This document shows positions 1-11,098 of a stretch of DNA of 64,000 nucleotides, in pieces. The first letter of the stretch is position 1. Each line of letters starts with the position of its first letter. The stretch is from the NCBI GenBank assembly GCA_025809375.1, contig CP099514.1:2170001-2234000 (forward strand), given 5' to 3'. The DNA comes from Bacillus zhangzhouensis. Its GTDB lineage: Bacteria > Bacillota > Bacilli > Bacillales > Bacillaceae. The notes beneath the pieces are model-generated. The model saw only the letters and a program-made list of their open reading frames with translations. It did no database searches and had not been told where the DNA came from. The position numbers and the translations under genes were made by a program.

Positions 1-512
1 CCTTCTACTCTAATTTCTAACGTTTTCGGACGCTGCTGCCAAAGTGTTTGTGTAGAAAGTACATGTTCAACCTCACTTGTACCGATCCCAAAGGCTAGTG
101 CGCCAAACGCGCCGTGAGTTGATGTATGACTATCTCCACAAACGATTGTTTTCCCCGGAAGTGTCAACCCAAGCTCCGGTCCAACAACATGGACGATTCC
201 CTGGTCAACACTGTGAAGGTCAGCAAGACGAATGCCAAATTCCGCACAGTTGCGCTCTAGAGCACTCACTTGTTTTTTTGCAATCTCATCTTTAATCACA
301 AATCGATTCACAGTCGGGATATTGTGATCCATCGTCGCAAACGTGTTTTGAGGTCTTCTCACCTTGCGCCCTTTTTGTCTTAATCCTTCAAATGCTTGAG
401 GTGATGTCACTTCATGCACCAAGTGCAGATCAATATATAAAAGGTCTGGTTTCCCCTCGCCGCTTTTGACTACATGCTGATCCCATATTTTTTCGATGAT
501 TGTTCGAGGCAT
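1..512 (-). CDS. leuC: 3-isopropylmalate dehydratase large subunit, N-terminal part (cut by window edge)
   Basis: LeuC isomerises 2-isopropylmalate to 3-isopropylmalate with LeuD, using an Fe-S cluster. Only about the first 170 residues are present. They start [13 protein letters not shown] and contain the aconitase-family stretches TMDHNIPT and [14 protein letters not shown]. The ATG is chosen because GAGGGAGGAAAA lies just upstream. The gene follows leuB closely on the same strand, so it is part of the ilv-leu operon. It is truncated by the window, not by mutation. Confidence 0.95.
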   Translation of the reverse strand, partial: MPRTIIEKIWDQHVVKSGEGKPDLLYIDLHLVHEVTSPQAFEGLRQKGRKVRRPQNTFATMDHNIPTVNRFVIKDEIAKKQVSALERNCAEFGIRLADLHSVDQGIVHVVGPELGLTLPGKTIVCGDSHTSTHGAFGALAFGIGTSEVEHVLSTQTLWQQRPKTLEIRVE

Positions 513-552
513 AACCCTTTTCCTCCCTCTACCTAATTCCACAAGATTCTAT

Positions 553-1650
553 TCATACAATGGTTTGCACGCGCTGCTTGAGTGCGTCTACAACCGCATT
601 AGTAATTTCTTCAGTCGTTTGATATGTTCCCTCTTTTACAGCTAAATCTTTCGTACGTTTGCCAGAGGCAAGAACAGCTTCCACCGCTTCTTCTATTGCA
701 GCCGCTTCTTCTTCTAATGCAAAGGATGTTCTAAGCAAGCTTGCTGCTGATAAAATGGTTGCCAGAGGGTTTGCAACGTTTTGCCCGGCAATATCGGGCG
801 CTGAACCATGAATGGGCTCATATAAATGAAGGCCTGTGCTTGATAGACTAGCAGATGGCAGCATGCCGAGTGATCCAGTAATCATCGAAGCTTCGTCACT
901 TAAAATGTCGCCGAACATATTCTCTGTCACAATGACATCAAATTGAGCGGGCTTGTAAATCAGCTGCATGGCAGCATTATCGACGAGCATATGCTCAAAT
1001 TCAACTTCTGGATATTGAGAAGCAACTTCTTCTACTGCAACCCGCCATAGTTTACTAGAAGCAAGAACATTCGCTTTATCCACAGACGTCACTTTTTTCC
1101 GTCTCGTTAACGCCATATCGAACGCTTCTTTTAATACGCGGACAATTTCTTCCTTTGTATAAAGGAGCGTATCAACCGCAGCTTCTTTTCCTTCATCATC
1201 CGTATAGCGTTCGCTTGGTTCGCCAAAATAGAGACCGCCTGTTAATTCACGAACGATGACAAAATCGACTCCGTTAATGTGATCCTGTTTTAACGGAGAT
1301 GCCTCTCTTAAACTATCAAATACCTTTACAGGGCGGATATTTGCAAATAAGTCCAGCTGTTTACGAATGGCGAGCAAGCCTTTTTCTGGACGAAGCTCTG
1401 GCGGATTTTGATCCCATTTTGGTCCGCCGACTGCTCCTAATAAAATCGCATCAGCGCTTTTGCATACATCTACTGTTTCCTTTGGAAGCGGGTTGTTTTT
1501 TTCATCTATTGCAATACCGCCAATGAGCGCAGTTTCGAATTCGAATTCGTGTTGAAATTGAGCCGCTGCCACTTGAAGCACATCGGCTGCAGATGTCACG
1601 ACTTCCGGTCCGATTCCATCGCCGGGCAAAAGTGCAATTTTCTTTTTCAT
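553..1650 (-). CDS. leuB: 3-isopropylmalate dehydrogenase
   Basis: Catalyses NAD-dependent oxidative decarboxylation of 3-isopropylmalate in leucine synthesis, in the cytosol. The 365-residue product is full length. It shows the isocitrate/isopropylmalate dehydrogenase start KKKIALLPGDGIGPEV, the substrate-binding region around VRELTGGLYFGEPS, and the metal/NAD region TENMFGDILSDEASM followed by EPIHGSAPDIAG. It lies 18 nt downstream of leuA and 40 nt upstream of leuC in the same operon. I see no lesion. Confidence 0.97.
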   Translation of the reverse strand: MKKKIALLPGDGIGPEVVTSAADVLQVAAAQFQHEFEFETALIGGIAIDEKNNPLPKETVDVCKSADAILLGAVGGPKWDQNPPELRPEKGLLAIRKQLDLFANIRPVKVFDSLREASPLKQDHINGVDFVIVRELTGGLYFGEPSERYTDDEGKEAAVDTLLYTKEEIVRVLKEAFDMALTRRKKVTSVDKANVLASSKLWRVAVEEVASQYPEVEFEHMLVDNAAMQLIYKPAQFDVIVTENMFGDILSDEASMITGSLGMLPSASLSSTGLHLYEPIHGSAPDIAGQNVANPLATILSAASLLRTSFALEEEAAAIEEAVEAVLASGKRTKDLAVKEGTYQTTEEITNAVVDALKQRVQTIV

Positions 1651-1668
1651 GAGAACCTTCCTTCTTTC

Positions 1669-4255
<2,587 letters not shown>

Positions 4256-4774
4256 TTAGACAATTGAAATTGTTTTATTTGTTTGCGGCTTTTGCTGATT
4301 ATCTCTCGCAAAGGCCGTGGTGCCAGTTCTGGCGACTTCTTTAATGCCGTATGGCTTAAGTAATTCAATGAGTGCTTCAATTTTTGAAGACTCACCTGTC
4401 ACCTGAATGACGACACTCTCTCTGCTTACATCTACAATAGAAGCTCTAAACGGTTCAATGACCCCCGTGATTTCCATTCTAGATGCTGGTGCAGATACGA
4501 CTTTTATCAAAGCCAGCTCTCGCTGAACGATTGATTGGTTTGTAATGTCTGTTACTTTCAGAACATCGATTTGTTTGTTCAGCTGTTTTGTCAGCTGTTC
4601 GATGTCTTTCTCTTGATCTACATGGACGACGAACGTGATGCGTGATACATCTTGAATCTCAGAATGGCCGACCGTAATGCTTTCAATGTTATAGTGTCTT
4701 TTAGTAAAGAGGCCTGTGATTCTGTTCAGTACGCCTGATCGATTTAATACAGTCAACACGATAATTCTTTTCAA
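4256..4774 (-). CDS. ilvN: acetolactate synthase small (regulatory) subunit
   Basis: The regulatory partner of IlvB; in this family it confers valine feedback sensitivity. It is 172 residues, usual for Gram-positive IlvN/IlvH. It begins with an ACT domain ([23 protein letters not shown]) followed by a second ACT-like half. The ATG overlaps the ilvB stop by 4 nt, consistent with coupled translation of a stoichiometric complex. Confidence 0.95.
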   Translation of the reverse strand: MKRIIVLTVLNRSGVLNRITGLFTKRHYNIESITVGHSEIQDVSRITFVVHVDQEKDIEQLTKQLNKQIDVLKVTDITNQSIVQRELALIKVVSAPASRMEITGVIEPFRASIVDVSRESVVIQVTGESSKIEALIELLKPYGIKEVARTGTTAFARDNQQKPQTNKTISIV

Positions 4775-6495
4775 GGTTTCACCCCCACCATCTCATGAAG
4801 TCCTTTCCCCGGTGCTACCATCGGGAATACTTTTTCATCTCTCGCTACATTGACATCGATGAAAACAGGTTCTCTAGAAGTCAAGGCTTCTTCAAGCTTT
4901 TCTTGCGCCTCTTTGTCTGATGAAATTCTGATTCCTTTAATGCCATAAGCTTCAGATAATTTGACGAAGTCTGGCTGCTCTGAAAATTTAGAATGTGAGT
5001 AGCGTTCTTCGTAGAAAATTTCTTGCCATTGTCTTACCATTCCAAGGCTGTGATTATTAAGTACAATCACTTTGACTGGGAGGTTCAGCTCACGGATAAC
5101 GGCAAGTTCTTGCAGGGTCATTTGGAAACCTCCGTCTCCTAAAATCGCTACAACGGTTGCCTCTTGATCAGCCAGTTGAGCGCCGATGGCTGCTGGTAAT
5201 CCGAAGCCCATTGTGCCAAGACCTCCAGATGTTACCCACTTATCTGCATTTTCAAATGGATAGAACTGTGCCGCCCACATTTGATGCTGTCCGACATCAG
5301 TTGCGACAATGGCTTCACCTTTTGTGAATTGATGAATGTATTCAATCAGCTTTTGAGGCTTAAAACCTTCAGCCTCATTTTCAACGTACCAGAGTGGATA
5401 TTCATCCTTCCATTGATCTAATTGATTTTTCCATTCGTCTGAGTCCCCTTGCTTCCCGTCTTGCTTGATCAGCTCTTCAAGAACGAGCTTACTGTCTCCA
5501 ACAACTGGGATATGGGTATGAATGTTCTTGCCGATTTCCGCTGGGTCGATGTCAATATGAGCGACCTTCGCATGTTTCGCAAAATGATTGAGGTTGCCTG
5601 TTACCCTGTCATCAAATCTTGCTCCGATTGAAATGAGCAGGTCACATTGATGAAGAGCCATGTTCGCTGCATATGTGCCATGCATACCAGCCATCCCTAG
5701 GAAAAGAGGGTGCTTTGCCGGGAATCCGCCAAGTCCAAGCAGTGTATGAGCGACTGGGATTTGCTGCTGCTCTACATACTGTCTTAATTCTTCAGATGCT
5801 TTGCCATGAAGAACGCCAGCTCCTGCTAAAATGACTGGTTTTTTTGCTCTGCTGACAGCTTCTACTAACTTTCGAATTTGCAAATAGTTCGGCTCTACTT
5901 TTGGCTGATAACCCGGTAAATCAATTGGCTGATCATATTCAAACATTCCTTCAATGCTTGCAACATCTTTTGGAATATCAATCAAAACTGGACCAGGTCT
6001 GCCTGTTGTTGCGATATGAAATGCCTCTTTAATGACACCCGGTAGTTCCTCTGGATTTCTTACCTGGTAGCTGTGCTTTGTAATCGGCATTGTGATGCCA
6101 ATTACATCTGCTTCTTGGAAAGCATCCGATCCAATGACTGACGTTGCCACCTGCCCTGTGAATACGACAAGCGGAAGTGAATCAATCATCGCATCTGCAA
6201 TTCCCGTCACAAGGTTTGTCGCTCCAGGTCCTGATGTTGCAATGACAACACCCGGTTTACCAGATACTCTTGCGTAACCTTCTGCTGCGTGAATCGCTCC
6301 CTGCTCATGTCTTGGCAGGACATGAAATAAACCAGAATCGTAAATTTTATCGTAGATTGGTAAAACTGCTCCGCCTGGATAGCCGAAAATGACTTCTACT
6401 TTTTCTCTTTTGAGTGCTTCAATTAACATGAGTGCACCGTTCATCGTGTGTGGTGCTTTTGATTTTTCCGTCTCCATTTGTACATTTGTCCCCAT
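4771..6495 (-). CDS. ilvB: acetolactate synthase large (catalytic) subunit
   Basis: ThDP-dependent enzyme that condenses two pyruvates to acetolactate, or pyruvate with 2-ketobutyrate. About 574 residues with the family order: an N-terminal PYR domain ([14 protein letters not shown], with the catalytic Glu in [17 protein letters not shown]), a central FAD-binding domain, and a C-terminal PP domain with the ThDP motif [22 protein letters not shown] chose the ATG at 6495 over one 33 nt upstream because GAGGAGG sits seven bases before it. It is the first gene after the T-box leader. Confidence 0.95.
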   Translation of the reverse strand: MGTNVQMETEKSKAPHTMNGALMLIEALKREKVEVIFGYPGGAVLPIYDKIYDSGLFHVLPRHEQGAIHAAEGYARVSGKPGVVIATSGPGATNLVTGIADAMIDSLPLVVFTGQVATSVIGSDAFQEADVIGITMPITKHSYQVRNPEELPGVIKEAFHIATTGRPGPVLIDIPKDVASIEGMFEYDQPIDLPGYQPKVEPNYLQIRKLVEAVSRAKKPVILAGAGVLHGKASEELRQYVEQQQIPVAHTLLGLGGFPAKHPLFLGMAGMHGTYAANMALHQCDLLISIGARFDDRVTGNLNHFAKHAKVAHIDIDPAEIGKNIHTHIPVVGDSKLVLEELIKQDGKQGDSDEWKNQLDQWKDEYPLWYVENEAEGFKPQKLIEYIHQFTKGEAIVATDVGQHQMWAAQFYPFENADKWVTSGGLGTMGFGLPAAIGAQLADQEATVVAILGDGGFQMTLQELAVIRELNLPVKVIVLNNHSLGMVRQWQEIFYEERYSHSKFSEQPDFVKLSEAYGIKGIRISSDKEAQEKLEEALTSREPVFIDVNVARDEKVFPMVAPGKGLHEMVGVKP

Positions 6496-6559
6496 TTGAT
6501 TTCCTCCTCTTTGTCTTGCTTCAGTCAAGCCCTTTCACCCTTTTCCATTCAAGATAGAG

Positions 6560-6862
6560 ATATGAGACCATATAAAAAAGCCTTCTCTCCCCACAATGAC
6601 ACTACTTTTCACTAGGTCAAAGGGGCGAAAAAGCTTTGTTTTTTCGCGGTACCACCCTTGTTCACGGCAAATTCTGCTGCCGTCTCATGGACATCTTCCG
6701 TCCATTTTGGTAACGAGTGAGCAATGCCACTCGGTCTGCCCTACTATCATTTCAAGCAGACACTCAGAGGTGAGTTCACTTTAGAAAGTAACACCGGTTT
6801 CCAGCTAGCACCGGCTCTCTGTAGATACTGACTCTAAAGCTACTAGTCCTCTTCAACGTTTA
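6560..6862 (-). promoter_or_regulatory. T-box leader (leucine) of the ilv-leu operon
   Basis: On the minus strand the leader carries the hallmark T-box AAGGGTGGTACCGCG at 6645-6659. A terminator/antiterminator region follows. Upstream is a long Stem I region with GAACTCACC, whose CTC at 6772-6774 is a good candidate leucine specifier codon. In related Bacillus the ilv-leu T-box senses uncharged tRNA-Leu through a CTC codon, so the role follows from knowledge of the family. The specifier assignment is read by eye, not from a covariance model. Confidence 0.93.
6573..6635 (-). terminator. T-box-controlled intrinsic terminator
   Basis: On the minus strand a stem pairs GGGGCGAAAAAGCT (6622-6635, read on the plus strand) with AGCCTTCTCTCCCC (6579-6592), followed by a T6 run. 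The 5' arm lies just downstream of the T-box motif, so the antiterminator would compete with it when uncharged tRNA binds. Confidence 0.85.
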
Positions 6863-6873
6863 TTGATATCTAT

Positions 6874-7788
6874 TTAACTTGCATGAATGCTTTCATCTGC
6901 AAAAACGACTTTTTCTCCTTCTTCGACTACTCGCTTTCGGAATTGTTCAAGAAGTTTGTTTGTATGGAACCCAGGTTTCCCTGCACCGATTGTACGGCCG
7001 TCAACTTTTACAACGGCGATGACTTCGGCTGCGGTTCCTGTTAGAAAGACTTCTTCTGCTGTATACACATCATGTCTTGTGAATGGTTCTTCTTTCACTT
7101 CGTAGCCTAAGTCTTCTGCAATCTCCAGGATGGCATTTCTTGTGATGCCTTCGAGTGCGCCGATATAACCTGGCGGTGTATAAAGCTTGCCTTTTTTATA
7201 AATAAACACGTTGTCTGCAGAACCTTCCGCCACGTACCCTTGATCGTTCAGCATCAGCGCCTCACTCACACCGGCCATATGGGCTTCGATTCGGACAAGA
7301 ATGTTATTCAAATAGTTTAATGATTTCACTTTTGGGCTAAGAACATCTGGACGATTTCGTCTCGTTGGAACCGTCACAATATCAATTCCCGTTTCATATA
7401 GGTGCTTTGGAAAAATGGCCAGAGGCTCTACAATGATCACTGTGTTGGCTCTCCCGCAGTTGTTAGGATCTAACCCAAGATCACCTGCTCCTCTTGAGAC
7501 GACAAGGCGGATATAGGCATCCTTTAGACCGTTCCTTTCAACTGTATGAATCATTTTTTCCGTGAGTTCCTCAAGTGAATATGGAATGTTCAGCATAATG
7601 GATCTGGCGGAATCATACAGTCGGTCTAAATGTTCTTTCATTCGAAAGATATTTCCGTTATACACGCGAATTCCTTCGAAAACACCGTCTCCATATAAGA
7701 AGCCATGATCGTAAACTGAAATTTTCGCATCCTCTTTTTTCACGAGTTCATCGTTTAAAAAGATCCACTGTTCCTTTTGGTCTTCCAT
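6874..7788 (-). CDS. ilvE: branched-chain amino acid aminotransferase
   Basis: PLP enzyme of fold type IV that makes the last transfer to valine, leucine and isoleucine. It has the family motifs VYDHGFLYGDGVFEGIRVY, KSLNYLNNIL (PLP lysine) and EVFLTGTAAEV. I place the start at the ATG of MEDQKEQWIF, about 304 residues, because GAGAGGGTG precedes it at a workable distance. A longer reading frame reaches 7836 but adds a non-homologous-looking stretch. The gene lies upstream of the ilv T-box and may read into it. It has its own promoter at 7894-7922. Confidence 0.93.
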   Translation of the reverse strand: MEDQKEQWIFLNDELVKKEDAKISVYDHGFLYGDGVFEGIRVYNGNIFRMKEHLDRLYDSARSIMLNIPYSLEELTEKMIHTVERNGLKDAYIRLVVSRGAGDLGLDPNNCGRANTVIIVEPLAIFPKHLYETGIDIVTVPTRRNRPDVLSPKVKSLNYLNNILVRIEAHMAGVSEALMLNDQGYVAEGSADNVFIYKKGKLYTPPGYIGALEGITRNAILEIAEDLGYEVKEEPFTRHDVYTAEEVFLTGTAAEVIAVVKVDGRTIGAGKPGFHTNKLLEQFRKRVVEEGEKVVFADESIHAS

Positions 7789-7823
7789 TTTCAGTGAGCA
7801 CCCTCTCTTTCGAAAAGTGATTG

Positions 7824-7853
7824 AATTTTCAGACACTTTATATTGAAGTGTCT
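7824..7853 (-). promoter_or_regulatory. Possible CodY box overlapping a small hairpin in the ilvE leader
   Basis: AATTTTCAGACACTT at 7824-7838 differs at two positions from the CodY consensus AATTTTCWGAAAATT. It overlaps an inverted repeat, agacactt (7831-7838) with aagtgtct (7846-7853) and a 7-nt loop. IlvE-type genes are known CodY targets in B. subtilis, so CodY control is plausible. The hairpin is an alternative explanation for part of the match. Confidence 0.45.
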
Positions 7854-7893
7854 CTCGCTTGCACTGCGTGTTTGTTTAGCTTTTGTTGAAACC

Positions 7894-7922
7894 ATCTTAC
7901 TCCGCTTTCCATACAGTGTCAA
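7894..7922 (-). promoter_or_regulatory. Sigma-A promoter of ilvE
   Basis: On the minus strand TTGACA (7917-7922) is followed 17 bp later by TAAGAT (7894-7899). This is a near-consensus housekeeping promoter pointing at ilvE, with about 100 nt of leader before the chosen start codon. Confidence 0.8.
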
Positions 7923-7968
7923 CAGCATTTTTGAAATTATTAGACAATTTAGACTAATCAAAATTAGA

Positions 7969-7982
7969 TGTATACGCTTACA
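7969..7982. promoter_or_regulatory. Candidate cre (CcpA) site between ilvE and pgl
   Basis: TGTATACGCTTACA fits the cre consensus TGWAANCGNTNWCA with one mismatch. It sits about 50 bp upstream of the ilvE -35 box. The rest of the 7837-8216 gap is AT-rich and holds the ilvE promoter and the unassigned pgl promoter. Confidence 0.4.
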
Positions 7983-8216
7983 CCATTGCTAGACAAGGAA
8001 TGAAAAAACTTAAATTTTTTGTATTTTTCCTTTAATTAATTTATTTTACATGAACGGTTTTCTTTTGAGAAAACTTTTGTGATATTTTTTCACATCATTT
8101 TTGATGAATATTGTGAGGTTTCAATATTTTTGTTTTTTCTTTTGGCATGCCTTTCTAAAGCGTTTTCCTATGAATTTATGATAAAATGAGAACATCTAAT
8201 AGAAGGAGGACAAGAC

Positions 8217-9260
8217 ATGGCTAACATCAGAGGTTATATTGGTACGTATACAAAGGGAGACAGTAAAGGTGTTTATACGTTTACATTAAATACGGACAAG
8301 CAGCAGATAGAGCAAGTAGAAGTCGCTGCTGAACTTGAAAACCCTACATATTTAACCGTGTCAGAGGATCAAAAGTTTGTTTATGCTGTTGTGAAAAAAG
8401 GATCACAGGGCGGCCTTGCTGCGTATCAAGTTGATTCAACAACAGGCAGACTTCACTTCATCAACCAAGAGCTTGCCGATGGAGCTTCTCCTTGTCACGT
8501 CAGCGTGGACAGTCAAACGAAAACGGCGTATACAGCAAACTATCATAAAGGAACAGCAGAAATGTATGAAATTGATGCTGAAAATGGCTCAGTGATCCGC
8601 ACACTGTCACAGGTACAGCATGAAGGAACTGGCCCTAACGAAGATCGTCAGGAAAAACCGCACACTCACTTTATGGGTCTGACACCAGATGAACAATTTG
8701 CAGTGGCTGTTGATCTTGGAACAGATGGAATTTATACGTATAAGAAGGAAGACGGTAAACTTGAGCTTGTTCATACATTTGAAACAAAGCCAGGCAGCGG
8801 ACCTCGTCATATCACATTCCACCCAACGAAAGGTGTGGCATATGTAATGACAGAGCTAAGCTCAGAGGTCATTGTGTTGCGTTACTTTGAAGATGGTCAT
8901 TTTGAAGAAATCCAAACAATCGCGACCATTCCAAGCGATTTTACAGAGAACAATCAAGGCAGTGCCATTCATGTTTCTTCAGACGGCCAATTTGTTTATG
9001 CTGGAAATCGCGGTCATGACAGCATTGCGATTTTTAAAGCAGACGCTGACGGTCGATTAAGCCTTGTCGAGATGGCTTCTTCTGAAGGAAACTGGCCTAG
9101 AGATTTTGTGCTTGATCCAACAGAAGAATTCCTCGTCGCTTCAAACCAAGAATCTAGCAACCTTGTGTTATACAAGCGTGACAAAGGAACAGGACGACTC
9201 ACTGTCTTACAACCAGACATTACCGTCCCTCATCCAGTTTGCGTGAAATTTTTAGGGTAA
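8217..9260 (+). CDS. pgl: 6-phosphogluconolactonase, beta-propeller type (YkgB-like)
   Basis: The family hydrolyses 6-phosphogluconolactone in the pentose phosphate pathway. The 347-residue product begins with the lactonase motif GYIGTYTKGDSKGVYTF. It has seven propeller-like repeats, each around a hydrophobic strand plus D-G/N turns (PTYLTVSEDQKFVYAV, GPRHITFHPTKGVAYV, AIHVSSDGQFVYAGNRGHDSIAIF). AAGGAGGAC precedes the ATG. It is monocistronic. Its terminator has been split by an IS element just downstream. Confidence 0.9.
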   Translation: MANIRGYIGTYTKGDSKGVYTFTLNTDKQQIEQVEVAAELENPTYLTVSEDQKFVYAVVKKGSQGGLAAYQVDSTTGRLHFINQELADGASPCHVSVDSQTKTAYTANYHKGTAEMYEIDAENGSVIRTLSQVQHEGTGPNEDRQEKPHTHFMGLTPDEQFAVAVDLGTDGIYTYKKEDGKLELVHTFETKPGSGPRHITFHPTKGVAYVMTELSSEVIVLRYFEDGHFEEIQTIATIPSDFTENNQGSAIHVSSDGQFVYAGNRGHDSIAIFKADADGRLSLVEMASSEGNWPRDFVLDPTEEFLVASNQESSNLVLYKRDKGTGRLTVLQPDITVPHPVCVKFLG

Positions 9261-9340
9261 AGAAAAAAGCCTCCGTTATGGGACTGACCCCATAAGATGA
9301 GCCAAATAAAAAACACCTTCAAGTTTGAAAACGGATCGTT

Positions 9341-9706
9341 GTGATCCGAAATAAAACATGGAGGTGTTTTTTCATGGGGACAAGAATAAGTTATCCGATT
9401 GAAGTCAAACAGAAGGCTGTAGACATGAGATTGGCAGGCGTATCTATGAAAGAGATCATGGAGGAATTGAATATCAAGAATAAGACGCAGGTTCAGACAT
9501 GGGTGAGGTGGCATAAGGCTGGGGATACACACCGGTTCGAACAGCCTGTTGGAAAACAATATACCTATGGAAAGGGTCCCGAGTACTCTTCCGAATTAGA
9601 GAGACTACAGGCAGAAAATCGCTATCTGAGTCAACAGAATGAAGTTTTAAAAAAGTACAACGAATTGGAAAGGAAGTTGATAAGGAAACATCAATCAAAC
9701 TGGTAG
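9341..9706 (+). CDS. IS3-family transposase OrfA
   Basis: A 121-residue product with an N-terminal helix-turn-helix (SYPIEVKQKAVDMRLAGVSMKEIMEEL) and a C-terminal leucine-zipper-like helix (ERLQAENRYLSQQNEVLKKYNELE). It binds IS ends and regulates transposition in the family. Near its end A AAA AAG (9649-9655) is a classic -1 frameshift site. After the slip the frame is open into orfB, giving an OrfAB fusion through VQRIGKEVDKETSIKLVEEL. Confidence 0.92.
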   Translation: MIRNKTWRCFFMGTRISYPIEVKQKAVDMRLAGVSMKEIMEELNIKNKTQVQTWVRWHKAGDTHRFEQPVGKQYTYGKGPEYSSELERLQAENRYLSQQNEVLKKYNELERKLIRKHQSNW

Positions 9707-9711
9707 AAGAA

Positions 9712-10482
9712 TTGTGCAAAACGATGACAGTACAGGACATTTGTGTCCATTTAGGCATCTCACGTAGTTCGTACTATAGATGGAAAAAGGATCGGACTCA
9801 GAATCATTCTAAAAGACAGCTAGAGAAACAAATCGGCACGTTGTGCCGAGAGCACAAGTATCGATATGGATATCGAAAAATCACAGCCCTACTAAAAATG
9901 AGAATGCGTATTAACCATAAAACTGTTCAACGTATTATGCAGAAAAACCAGTGGCAGTGCCGGGTTAAAATGAAAAAGCGTAAGAAGAATGGGCAGCCCT
10001 ATGCCGTGGCCGGTCATGTACTGGATCGAAACTTTCAGTCTGATCGCCCTCTTGAAAAACTAGTAACGGACATCACATATTTGCCTTATGGACAGAAACC
10101 ATTGTACCTTTCCAGTATATTGGATTTATATAATGGAGAAGTGATTGCTTTTACGATTGGTGATAAGCAGGACACAGACTTTATCTTAAACACACTTGAT
10201 CAGCTCCCAGCACTGCCTGAGAACTGCGTGTTACATAGCGACCAAGGTTCTGTGTATACATCTTACGAGTATCAGAAAGCTGTTCATATAAAAGGCATTA
10301 CCATGAGCATGTCCCGTAAAGGGACACCCGCTGATAATGCCTCCATCGAATCGTTTCATTCCACGCTAAAGTCTGAAACGTTCTATCTTAACAGGATTGA
10401 CCGAACTACAACTTCCATCGTAGAACGCACTGTCAAAGAATACATTTATTATTATAACAACATTCGTATTCAAACGAAATGA
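9712..10482 (+). CDS. IS3-family transposase OrfB (DDE), missing its C-terminal tail
   Basis: Integrase catalytic core with the DDE residues visible: D in LVTDITYLPY, D in VLHSDQGSVYTS and E in DNASIESFHSTLKSE. The N-terminal HTH_21-like part is CREHKYRYGYRKITALLK. Translation stops at TGA after NNIRIQTK. Reading past it in frame gives NNQSPINYRQLAV and then a stop, which is the usual IS3 tail. A single in-frame stop, perhaps TTA to TGA, therefore removes about 14 residues. This may or may not inactivate the enzyme. Confidence 0.88.
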   Translation: MCKTMTVQDICVHLGISRSSYYRWKKDRTQNHSKRQLEKQIGTLCREHKYRYGYRKITALLKMRMRINHKTVQRIMQKNQWQCRVKMKKRKKNGQPYAVAGHVLDRNFQSDRPLEKLVTDITYLPYGQKPLYLSSILDLYNGEVIAFTIGDKQDTDFILNTLDQLPALPENCVLHSDQGSVYTSYEYQKAVHIKGITMSMSRKGTPADNASIESFHSTLKSETFYLNRIDRTTTSIVERTVKEYIYYYNNIRIQTK

Positions 10483-10580
10483 AACAACCAATCACCGATA
10501 AATTATCGGCAATTGGCTGTATAAAGGTGTTTTGACCCTGTCTCAAAAACGGGGGTCAGTCCCCTATTGGAGGCTTTTCT

Positions 10581-11006
10581 TTATACAGACGACGGCATAC
10601 CGCCATCCCCAAGCTTTTGATCAATCAAAGACGTATCGGTTTTTTCTCCGAACCATTTTGACAGCCTGTCTTTTGCTTTCCCTTTCACATCATCATCAAT
10701 GTACATTGCTACTTGAAGCAAAGCAAAAGTAATGGCTCCTAAATCATCTGTATAGCCGGCACCAATCAATGTATCCGGAATGAGATCAAGTGGAAGGATA
10801 AAGTAACCGAGTGCTCCAATAATCAGGGTCTTTGCTTTGACCGGCACTTCGGGTTTTTGCAATGTATAGTAAAGTAATAGCACAGCATAGACAAGAGAGA
10901 CACCAGCTTTTTGTGCCGTCTTTTTTAGCTTTTCCCAAAAGGCATAATCATTAAAATGCTTCTTCGAACGCTTTAATAGTTCTTTTTTCTCAGAACGATT
11001 CATCAT
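10581..11006 (-). CDS. DUF1232 (YkvA-like) membrane-associated protein
   Basis: A 141-residue product with the DUF1232 signature: KAKTLIIGALGYFILPLDLIPDTLIGAGYTDDLGAITFALL at about residues 57-97, a hydrophobic hairpin around a conserved PxDLIPD turn. A second hydrophobic segment precedes it. The role is unknown in the family. The gene sits downstream of the dlt operon behind the dlt terminator, so it is probably transcribed separately. Its own terminator was interrupted by the IS. Confidence 0.8.
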   Translation of the reverse strand: MMNRSEKKELLKRSKKHFNDYAFWEKLKKTAQKAGVSLVYAVLLLYYTLQKPEVPVKAKTLIIGALGYFILPLDLIPDTLIGAGYTDDLGAITFALLQVAMYIDDDVKGKAKDRLSKWFGEKTDTSLIDQKLGDGGMPSSV

Positions 11007-11069
11007 ATCGCCTCCATCTACAGCATAGCCCTTTTCCCTTAGTTATACAAGATATCTGCTGATTCGACA

Positions 11070-11097
11070 AACAAAAAGCAGCAGAAAGCCGCTGCAT
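11070..11097 (-). terminator. dlt operon terminator
   Basis: On the minus strand GCAGCGGC and GCTGC pair in a short stem just after the dltD stop, followed by TTTTTGTTT. Confidence 0.75.
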
Positions 11098-11098
11098 C

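Larger units (their letters stand above)
9280..10564 (+). mobile_element. IS3-family insertion sequence
   Basis: The element is about 1,285 bp with imperfect inverted ends (GGGACTGACCCC at the left; GGGGACTGACCCCC read inward from the right). It is flanked by a likely TAT target duplication (9277-9279 and 10565-10567). It contains overlapping orfA and orfB in the IS3 arrangement. Subgroup and name cannot be given without a search. The exact ends are uncertain by one base. Confidence 0.9.
9261..10584. terminator. Bidirectional terminator split by an IS3-family insertion
   Basis: The left arm AAAGAAAAAAGCCTCC ends near 9274 and the right arm GGAGGCTTTTCTTT begins near 10569. If the IS and one copy of TAT are removed, they rejoin as a GCCTCC/GGAGGC stem with a GTTATT loop and A/T tracts on both sides. 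It would have ended pgl on the plus strand and the DUF1232 gene on the minus strand. The two arms now lie about 1.3 kb apart. Confidence 0.8.

Noticed and set aside
8141-8190. A specific pgl promoter
   Set aside because: TTGGCA and TATGATAAAAT-like words exist, but the spacing fits no sigma factor well enough to assign.
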